In this document: one piece after another, positions 6,704 through 12,055 of the stretch | How positions within the stretch are numbered: the stretch's first letter is position 1 | Layout: each line of letters starts with the position of its first letter | Source: Anaerolineaceae bacterium | GTDB lineage: Bacteria; Chloroflexota; Anaerolineae; Anaerolineales; Anaerolineaceae | Assembly: GCA_014860845.1 (NCBI GenBank) | Contig: JACZIY010000402.1 | Span: 1 to 12,055 of the forward strand | Direction: 5' to 3' | DNA: 12,055 nucleotides | Position numbers and translations under genes: made by a program | The notes under the pieces: generated by a model | Database searches by the model: none | What the model saw: the letters and a program-made list of their open reading frames with translations, nothing else | Told to the model about the DNA's origin: nothing

Positions 6704-7449
6704 TCCCTGCTCCTATTTTTTTCACCCCAGATTTGTTTCCGCATGAAAAATGGATATCCAATCCCCAATAAACTCGCAAAAAAGAACCATTGCATGGCAT
6801 ACCCAAAATGTGGTCCTTCAGTTATTTCAATTTCGGGCAATTTTGAATACGGTTTCTGACTATTATCTTCATCTTTCAATTGAACATAAATTGGTAATAA
6901 CCCGTATTCCAATTCTGTTTTTAGAAAATCAAGATCAACATAGAGGAAAAATTGAGAATTCGATTCACTTGCATTGGATGATCTCCCGCCAAAATCACTT
7001 TCAGATTGTGGAAGTCTGATAATCCCTTCAAGATTTTGATGTTGTGTGTAACTAATATTGATGGCTTCTATATCCTTCAAATCTTCAAGTGATATCCAAC
7101 CTCTTTCGATATAAACTGAATTTTCGCTATCATCAATTTTTAAAGGTGTAACAACTCTGTAACCAGGTATCTTTTCAAAGGCTTGATTTTGTAAATATAT
7201 TTCGTTTGAAAAATCATAGAATCCAGACACATCTACTTCTCTATATTCCATATTCAGTAATTCCTGATGATTGATTTCATCATTTAAATTAATGATTGGA
7301 GAAGATATTTGTTCAAGATAATGTTGGTTAAATTGTCGTCTGCTCTCCAAACGATCTATTTGCCAAAATCCCAGTCGAATAAGAACATACACCCCAATAA
7401 GAACGAGAATGGTTGTCAGCGTCCACTTTAGGATTTCTTTATTTTTCAT
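6700..7449 (-). CDS. SURF1-family cytochrome oxidase assembly protein
   Basis: SURF1/Shy1 family protein that helps assemble cytochrome oxidase, thought to handle heme a for insertion into subunit I. The 249-aa protein has the expected hairpin layout: TM1 at about 9-26 followed by LGFWQIDRLESRR, a large external domain, and TM2 at about 216-236. Diagnostic parts are YREVDVSGFYDFSNEIYLQN, GYRVVTPL, YIERGWI and GPHFGYAMQWFFFA with H214. A polar, Ser/Asn-rich insertion near residues 150-167 replaces the usual short loop. Its start overlaps the cupredoxin-like gene by 11 nt, with GAGGTGA about 10 nt upstream, and its stop overlaps ctaAB (ATGA). These overlaps indicate co-translation inside the oxidase operon. 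Confidence 0.92.
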   Translation of the reverse strand: MKNKEILKWTLTTILVLIGVYVLIRLGFWQIDRLESRRQFNQHYLEQISSPIINLNDEINHQELLNMEYREVDVSGFYDFSNEIYLQNQAFEKIPGYRVVTPLKIDDSENSVYIERGWISLEDLKDIEAINISYTQHQNLEGIIRLPQSESDFGGRSSNASESNSQFFLYVDLDFLKTELEYGLLPIYVQLKDEDNSQKPYSKLPEIEITEGPHFGYAMQWFFFASLLGIGYPFFMRKQIWGEKNRSRE

Positions 7450-7966
7450 AATTGCTATTCACCTCGATTTTTTTAGAATCTAGAGGAAAAATCACGATTG
7501 AAAATAACCAAATCAATATGCCTGAAGGGAGACCTATTGCCAAAATTCCTTGAAAACGAATATCATTTGTTAGTCGGGGACGTACTTCCAACCCCATCAA
7601 TTTTGAAGGTTGAAATGTACACGCTAAAGAATAGGTTTGAGGTTTTTCCAATGTTAAGGTTCCGGTTGATCCCGCTGGAACCCAAATAGGTCCTAATTGA
7701 TGGCTGACACTATCATCATTCCGGACAATAATTTTGTCACCTTCAAAGAAAATCATAGATTCAGGAATCGTTGGAATTGGGAATCCTTTCTCAACTCTCT
7801 CTGATGTGCCTTCGGGAATTTTGATTTCATAAATTTCAACTTCTCGTTCAGTGTTTTTCGTGAGGATTTGAAAGGAAACTTCGCTAATCATAAAACCAAA
7901 AATAAAGGCTATTATTAAGGAGTAAAGCAGACGAAGAACCAATTTATTCCGAATACCCACCGCCAT
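7439..7966 (-). CDS. Uncharacterised two-TM cupredoxin-like protein of the oxidase operon
   Basis: I do not recognise a named family. The 175-aa protein has TM1 (about 9-31), an external domain (about 40-130) and TM2 (about 140-160). The external domain resembles a cupredoxin: IFFEGDKIIVRNDD, then SHQLGP with H89, and SLACTFQPSKLMGLEV with C116, Q119 and M124. The spacing C-x2-Q-x4-M equals the plastocyanin-type C-x2-H-x4-M, so the fold and copper pocket look kept while the second His is Gln. It could be a copper chaperone, a CuA-assembly factor or an electron carrier; these roles are inference from position between sco and surf1. Start ATG 7966 lies 1 nt after the sco stop with only a weak ribosome site, so it is probably translated by coupling. 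Confidence 0.85.
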   Translation of the reverse strand: MAVGIRNKLVLRLLYSLIIAFIFGFMISEVSFQILTKNTEREVEIYEIKIPEGTSERVEKGFPIPTIPESMIFFEGDKIIVRNDDSVSHQLGPIWVPAGSTGTLTLEKPQTYSLACTFQPSKLMGLEVRPRLTNDIRFQGILAIGLPSGILIWLFSIVIFPLDSKKIEVNSNYEK

Positions 7967-7967
7967 G

Positions 7968-8573
7968 TTACAAATCAGCCTTTTTGATAAGGTAATTCAA
8001 ATCCGAAACAATCTCGTCAAGCGTAGTCTCATACAGATAAGTCATCATCAATTCACCTTGGGAATTAATAAGATAAAGCCGAGATGTGTGATCAACTAAA
8101 TATCCCAATGAGTTATCCGTCTCCTGAATTTCTCGATAGACTCCGTAATCCTTCCAAACCTTTTCTAATTCTTGATTTGTGCCGGTTAATCCAAAGAAAG
8201 AATCATCAAATGAAGCCAAGTACTTTGACAATTGTTCCTGTATATCTCTTTGAGGGTCGACTGTGATAAAAACAAATTCTAAATTTTCAGCCTTTACTTT
8301 CAACCTTGCTTTTATTTCTTTCATTTCATAAAGTGTAGTCGGGCACACATCCGGACAATGGGTGTACCCAAAAAAAATCAAAATAAATTTTCCGGTTCTA
8401 GAATCTAAACTATACTCTCCACCTTGGCTTGAAAGCAGAGTAAATTCTGGTGCAGGTACTGCCGGATCGATCAACGAGCCCCGAAATGTATGTGGACGTT
8501 CAATAACAAACCCAAAAACGATACCTACTGCAGCAATAGTCAACAGTAGAAACCAAAAACCAGAATTTTTCAT
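7968..8573 (-). CDS. SCO1/SenC/PrrC-family copper chaperone-thiol reductase
   Basis: Sco proteins bind copper and/or reduce the CuA-site cysteines of oxidase subunit II. The 201-aa protein has one N-terminal TM anchor (about 6-24) and an external thioredoxin-like domain. The copper-binding CPDVC (C73, C77) and the distal His of the VDHT motif (H162) are present, as are FFGYTHCPDVCP, FITVDPQRD and LYLINSQGE. All catalytic residues are intact. It starts 13 nt after the coxC stop, with a modest GGGTG site, and its stop is 1 nt from the next start. Together with PCuAC across the terminator, it completes the known copper route to CuA. Confidence 0.95.
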   Translation of the reverse strand: MKNSGFWFLLLTIAAVGIVFGFVIERPHTFRGSLIDPAVPAPEFTLLSSQGGEYSLDSRTGKFILIFFGYTHCPDVCPTTLYEMKEIKARLKVKAENLEFVFITVDPQRDIQEQLSKYLASFDDSFFGLTGTNQELEKVWKDYGVYREIQETDNSLGYLVDHTSRLYLINSQGELMMTYLYETTLDEIVSDLNYLIKKADL

Positions 8574-8586
8574 GACATAACACCCA

Positions 8587-9156
8587 TTACATTGTGCCCA
8601 TTAAGTAAAGGACAGGATAATAAATGATCCATATAACATCAATAAAATGCCAATAATTAGCACTTGCTTCAACGGCATAATGTTTCTCTGGGGTATATTT
8701 TTTGTTTAATCCATTCCTCAAAACAAGAACCAGGAAGATAATTCCAGTTAATACATGAAATGCATGCATACCTGTCATCATGTAAAACACAGCACCTTCC
8801 GCACCATCTTCAGGTCCAAAATGAGCACTACCCCATTCCACCCCAACAACACCAACCAAAAAGATGACACCCAGCAGAATTGTAATGACCAAAGATGTGA
8901 TAAATCCCTTGTGGTTTCCCTCAGAAACCATTACTTCAGCTCTATTCATAAAAAAGCTGCTGACCAATAAGATGGAAGTAACAATTAACCCGAGAGTTTG
9001 ATCTAAATTCAGGCTTTTATTTCCTAATAGATAGAATCTAGCAACCAGTAACCCGCCAAACATGAACGAATCCGAGGCGAAAAATAACCATAATCCTAAT
9101 CGACTGATTGCAAGTTTTTTTTGATAACTGATAATCGAATTATTTATAGAACTCAT
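8587..9156 (-). CDS. coxC: Cytochrome c oxidase subunit III (five-TM type)
   Basis: Subunit III of the heme-copper oxidase, which stabilises the catalytic core. The 189-aa protein has five predicted TM helices (about 15-41, 52-70, 85-108, 120-146, 163-186), so it is the short bacterial form lacking the first two helices of mitochondrial subunit III. Typical motifs are LGLWLFFASDSFMFGG near the start, GMHAFHVLTG with H131 and H134, and EASANYWHFIDVIWI with H170 and D173. The Glu usual in the first motif (SE) is Asp here. The start overlaps the preceding small gene by ATGA, and AAGGGAGGT lies just upstream. Confidence 0.95.
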   Translation of the reverse strand: MSSINNSIISYQKKLAISRLGLWLFFASDSFMFGGLLVARFYLLGNKSLNLDQTLGLIVTSILLVSSFFMNRAEVMVSEGNHKGFITSLVITILLGVIFLVGVVGVEWGSAHFGPEDGAEGAVFYMMTGMHAFHVLTGIIFLVLVLRNGLNKKYTPEKHYAVEASANYWHFIDVIWIIYYPVLYLMGTM

Positions 9157-9356
9157 TCATGACCTCCCTTATCTGGATTGATTACTCTGGAAATATGCAT
9201 AAAAAATTGCATTACCAACAACAATTTTATAATTGCAATTGTCCATAACAGTATTGAAGGAACTTCATTAACACCAAGAAAATACTCTATGGCTGTTAAC
9301 ACTCCCAGAATAATAAAAATAACAACTCCCCGTTTTAATGGTGATAATTTTGTCAT
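9153..9356 (-). CDS. Small two-TM oxidase subunit IV-like protein
   Basis: A 67-aa membrane protein with two helices (about 10-28 and 34-55). The second helix carries K44 and ends in QFFMHISR with H54, resembling the IAK...FMH signature of prokaryotic cytochrome oxidase subunit IV (COX4/CyoD/CtaF type). Subunit IV is a small accessory subunit that helps assembly or stability of the CuB site. It overlaps coxA by 4 nt at its start and coxC by 4 nt at its end; AGGAG lies 8 nt upstream inside the coxA 3' end. The position between subunits I and III supports the call. Confidence 0.85.
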   Translation of the reverse strand: MTKLSPLKRGVVIFIILGVLTAIEYFLGVNEVPSILLWTIAIIKLLLVMQFFMHISRVINPDKGGHE

Positions 9357-11215
9357 TCGTCACTCTCCTTACTTTGTGATGGATCCTGTGCCAATTCAAC
9401 ATATTTACTCCCTTTTAATCCATAATCGTATGGTTCACCCACCACCTTAAAGTGAATGCCTGCATAATTGTGAGCTGGTGCAGGAGAAGGCAGAATATCC
9501 CATTCAGGTGAGCGAGAATTCCATAAATTTCCTGTTGCAAGTTCCCCTTTTTTGGCACTTACGATCAGGTTGTAGAAAAATACAAGAATTGAAATGGCAA
9601 TGAGATAACCACCAATCGTTATTAACAATTGCGTAAAATCAAACCCCATTGCAGGGTCATAATCCGCAATCCTTCGACGCATTCCCAAAAGCCCTATTCT
9701 CATCTGACCAAACGTCATTAGGAAAAAGGATGGCGTCATCAGATAGAAGTGGATTTTCCCTAATGTCTCACTCATTCTTCTCCCGGTAATCTTTGGATAC
9801 CAGTAGTAAATGGCAGCAAAAATCGGAAATATAAATCCCCCAAACATGGTATTGTGGAAATGACCGACAATATAGTATGTATCATGTAAATGCAAATCCG
9901 TGGATACAGTACCGCTTGGCGGACCCGTTAATCCACCTAATAAAAACACAATAATCCCACCCAAAACAAATAACATTGGAACTGGGAATCTAGCTTTTCC
10001 TTGCCAAATTGTTGCCACCCAACTGAAGAATTTCACGCCTGTAGGCACAGCCACTAATAACGTACTGTACATAAACGGTACTCTGAGATATTCTTCGATA
10101 CCAGCAGTAAACATATGGTGACCCCAGACCAGGAATCCGGTCAGAGCGATCCCCATGGAAGACATGGCTACCCATTTATATCCAAATAAAGGTTTCCTCA
10201 CAAAAACAGGCAATAATTCACTGATTATTCCCAATCCTGGTAAGACAAAAATATACACAGCGGGATGTGAATAGAACCAGAATAAATGTTGGAAAAGAAT
10301 AGGATTTCCTCCGTCAGAAGGAGTAAAAAAACTCATTCCGAACAATCTTTCAAACATGACTAATTGGAAAGAAAGCCCGATCAATTGAGTTGCTGTTAGT
10401 GAGATTATGGATGTTGCCAGAACAGACCAGGCAAATATGGGCATTTTAAACAATCCCATACCTTTGGTACGCATGGTTAATATTGTTGCAATCAGGTTCA
10501 ACGCTCCCAAAATTGAGGAGTATCCAACGATAAAAACGCCTAAAAAGAACATTTGAATACCCATTGGTCCACGCACACTTAACGGTGGATAAGCAGTCCA
10601 TCCAGTTTCAAAACCTCCAAATAACATAGAGCTCATTAATATGATGGATGCAGGTACAGCAATCCAAAATGAAAAAGCATTCAATCTTGGAAAAGCCATA
10701 TCCTCAGCACCAATTAATAAAGGAACCACATAATTACTCATTGCTGCGATTCCCATTAATATTGATGCAATCAATACCATTCCATGCAAACCGACCAATG
10801 TGTTAAATTGAACAAAATTTAATATCTGTAATCCGGATTGAGCTAGTTCAACACGGAAAATCAGTGCAAGTGAACCTCCCAATACTAATAGAACCATTGA
10901 GAGAATTCCGTATTGTATACCAATTACTTTATGATCCAGACTAAAACCAAAATACCTTCTCAGCCCCAGTTCACCGGTTACCTGACTGGCTTCTGTAACT
11001 TCCTCTCCCAGAGCCATTCTCCACCAGTCTTTGAATCCACCGACCCCAACCATGAATGCAATCGCACCAATAAGACCTCCCAGTACAATGGCGGGTTCAG
11101 TTTTCCAGGATAAACCCATTAATGCTCGAATTCCACCTAAAATTCCTGCGCCAATAATTGACCCTATGATTTGAAACAAAAAACCTTTAATAATCCCTGT
11201 TGAATTCCTCTTCAT
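9353..11215 (-). CDS. coxA: Cytochrome c oxidase subunit I, A2-type (caa3)
   Basis: Catalytic subunit reducing O2 to water and pumping protons. Heme and copper ligands are present in this 620-aa protein: H144 (heme a), H317 with Y321 (CuB, cross-linked Tyr), H366-H367 (CuB), H452 (heme a3) and H454 (heme a); K395 is the K-channel Lys. The helix VI motif reads Y315-S316-H317-P-A-V-Y, not GHPEVY, so the D-channel Glu is replaced by the Tyr-Ser pair of the A2 family known from Rhodothermus and Thermus caa3. The usual core begins at FSLDHKVIG (about 91). The preceding 85 residues add two extra TM helices (about 11-33 and 41-60) that I do not recognise in standard CoxA. GGTGAGG precedes the ATG, 14 nt after the coxB stop. 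Confidence 0.97.
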   Translation of the reverse strand: MKRNSTGIIKGFLFQIIGSIIGAGILGGIRALMGLSWKTEPAIVLGGLIGAIAFMVGVGGFKDWWRMALGEEVTEASQVTGELGLRRYFGFSLDHKVIGIQYGILSMVLLVLGGSLALIFRVELAQSGLQILNFVQFNTLVGLHGMVLIASILMGIAAMSNYVVPLLIGAEDMAFPRLNAFSFWIAVPASIILMSSMLFGGFETGWTAYPPLSVRGPMGIQMFFLGVFIVGYSSILGALNLIATILTMRTKGMGLFKMPIFAWSVLATSIISLTATQLIGLSFQLVMFERLFGMSFFTPSDGGNPILFQHLFWFYSHPAVYIFVLPGLGIISELLPVFVRKPLFGYKWVAMSSMGIALTGFLVWGHHMFTAGIEEYLRVPFMYSTLLVAVPTGVKFFSWVATIWQGKARFPVPMLFVLGGIIVFLLGGLTGPPSGTVSTDLHLHDTYYIVGHFHNTMFGGFIFPIFAAIYYWYPKITGRRMSETLGKIHFYLMTPSFFLMTFGQMRIGLLGMRRRIADYDPAMGFDFTQLLITIGGYLIAISILVFFYNLIVSAKKGELATGNLWNSRSPEWDILPSPAPAHNYAGIHFKVVGEPYDYGLKGSKYVELAQDPSQSKESDE

Positions 11216-11229
11216 GATTTTTCCTCACC

Positions 11230-12055
11230 TTATTCCAATGATTTGATAAATGCAATCATGTTATTTAATTCTTCATCAGTGAATCCTTCACTGTAATTTT
11301 GTGCCATAACATTTGCAGGAAAACCCAGAACAATCTGACTATTTGGATTGATGATGGCTTGATACAGGTATTCTTCATCCACTATTATTCTTTCACCACT
11401 TACCAAAGATTTTTCACTGCCATAAAGACCCTTCCATGTAGGACCTACCCCATCTTTGCCATCAATTGAATGACATCCAAAACAACCATTGTTCTTAACT
11501 AATCGTTCACCCAAACTCACAGGATCTTGTGGAAAATTGCCTAATTCTTCATCGACCCAGTCCTGGAATTCCCCTTCTGATACAACCTTAACTGGACTAT
11601 TCATATACGCATGTGCTCCACCACATAATTCTGAACATAAAACCATGAAATCACCGGTTTCTATAGGTGTAAATCGAAGTTCTTTGACTAAATTTTCCCC
11701 CGGTAATACATCCTGTTTTACCCGAAATTCAGGTACCCAAAAAGAATGAATCACATCCATGGATGTCAATGAAAGTTTTACCTGCCTATCAACGGGAAGA
11801 TATAAAACATCGGAAGTAATCCCATAATCCGGGTAATCAAATGACCAATACCATTGCCCACCTGTAACTTTTACCGCCATGGCTTGTGGATCAATTTTCC
11901 TTGTCTCAGCTAATGAAATTGCCCCCAAGTAGGAAATAAAAATTACTACCGCCAGGGGTACAAGTGTCCAGACAATCTCTAATTTAGAGGACCCCGAAAA
12001 GTGTTGACCCTCTTCGTCGGGTAGTAGTTTGTTTCTTCTAAATACAACAAGACTG
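11230..12055 (-). CDS. coxB: Cytochrome c oxidase subunit II with C-terminal cytochrome c domain (N-terminus cut by window edge)
   Basis: Subunit II accepts electrons and passes them through CuA to heme a. The frame is open to the right edge; the first visible residues (SLVVFRRNKLLPDEEGQHFS) sit between the two N-terminal TM helices, and TM2 (IVWTLVPLAVVIFISY) follows. A TTG at 11928 is internal to TM2 and is not the start. The GGQWYWSFDYPDYG aromatic stretch and DVIHSFWVPEF give electron entry and the first CuA His. CSELCGGAHAYM (11637-11602) supplies the two Cys, second His and Met of CuA. A cytochrome c domain is fused at the C-terminus: CFGCH (11484-11470) binds heme c and ANVMAQ (Met codon 11307-11305) offers the axial Met. 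This makes the enzyme caa3-type. The operon promoter must lie outside the window. Confidence 0.96.
   Translation of the reverse strand, partial: SLVVFRRNKLLPDEEGQHFSGSSKLEIVWTLVPLAVVIFISYLGAISLAETRKIDPQAMAVKVTGGQWYWSFDYPDYGITSDVLYLPVDRQVKLSLTSMDVIHSFWVPEFRVKQDVLPGENLVKELRFTPIETGDFMVLCSELCGGAHAYMNSPVKVVSEGEFQDWVDEELGNFPQDPVSLGERLVKNNGCFGCHSIDGKDGVGPTWKGLYGSEKSLVSGERIIVDEEYLYQAIINPNSQIVLGFPANVMAQNYSEGFTDEELNNMIAFIKSLE

Noticed and set aside
11230..11928. Subunit II starting at TTG 11928
   Set aside because: The frame stays open upstream to the window edge and encodes the expected TM2 and preceding loop, so this TTG is internal.

Overview
The window looks like a chromosomal piece of an AT-rich, aerobically respiring bacterium. 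The best guess is Chloroflexota (Anaerolineae-like). The clues are an A2-type caa3 oxidase with cytochrome c fused to subunit II, a CtaA-CtaB fusion, and an FHA protein with a Pro-rich linker and membrane anchor. This placement is inference from gene content; no 16S or ribosomal marker is present.

Layout. (1) Positions 1-3051, minus strand: a ChbG/YdjC-type carbohydrate deacetylase, then a membrane-anchored FHA protein with its own sigma70-like promoter, then an AI-2E family transporter whose C-terminus runs off the left edge. (2) Positions 3052-3414 hold no convincing gene. They contain a GC-rich, hairpin-rich island with imperfect inverted repeats (about 3096-3290) and then a near-consensus promoter facing right. 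(3) Positions 3415-4835, plus strand: a PCuAC copper-chaperone lipoprotein, an RNA 2',3'-cyclic phosphodiesterase (ThpR/LigT family) joined by an ATGA overlap, and the ribosome silencing factor RsfS, which probably starts at a CTG codon. (4) A bidirectional intrinsic terminator at 4883-4924 separates this set from the converging oxidase operon. (5) Positions 12055 down to 4928, minus strand: a tightly packed cytochrome oxidase operon in the order coxB (N-terminus cut by the right edge), coxA, a subunit IV-like small protein, coxC, sco, an uncharacterised two-TM cupredoxin-like protein, surf1 and a ctaA-ctaB fusion.

How it fits together. The operon encodes the oxidase (CuA and heme c on subunit II; heme a, heme a3 and CuB on subunit I) together with heme O/A synthesis (CtaAB), heme insertion or assembly (Surf1) and copper delivery (Sco, plus PCuAC from the facing unit). 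The cupredoxin-like protein is co-translated between sco and surf1. It has the blue-copper spacing H...C-x2-Q-x4-M, with Gln where the second His normally sits, and is the best candidate here for an undescribed oxidase assembly factor or electron carrier. Other points worth a second look are the CtaA half lacking the usual Glu/His heme motif in its N-terminal repeat, the two-TM N-terminal extension of CoxA, and the GC-rich repeat-like island.
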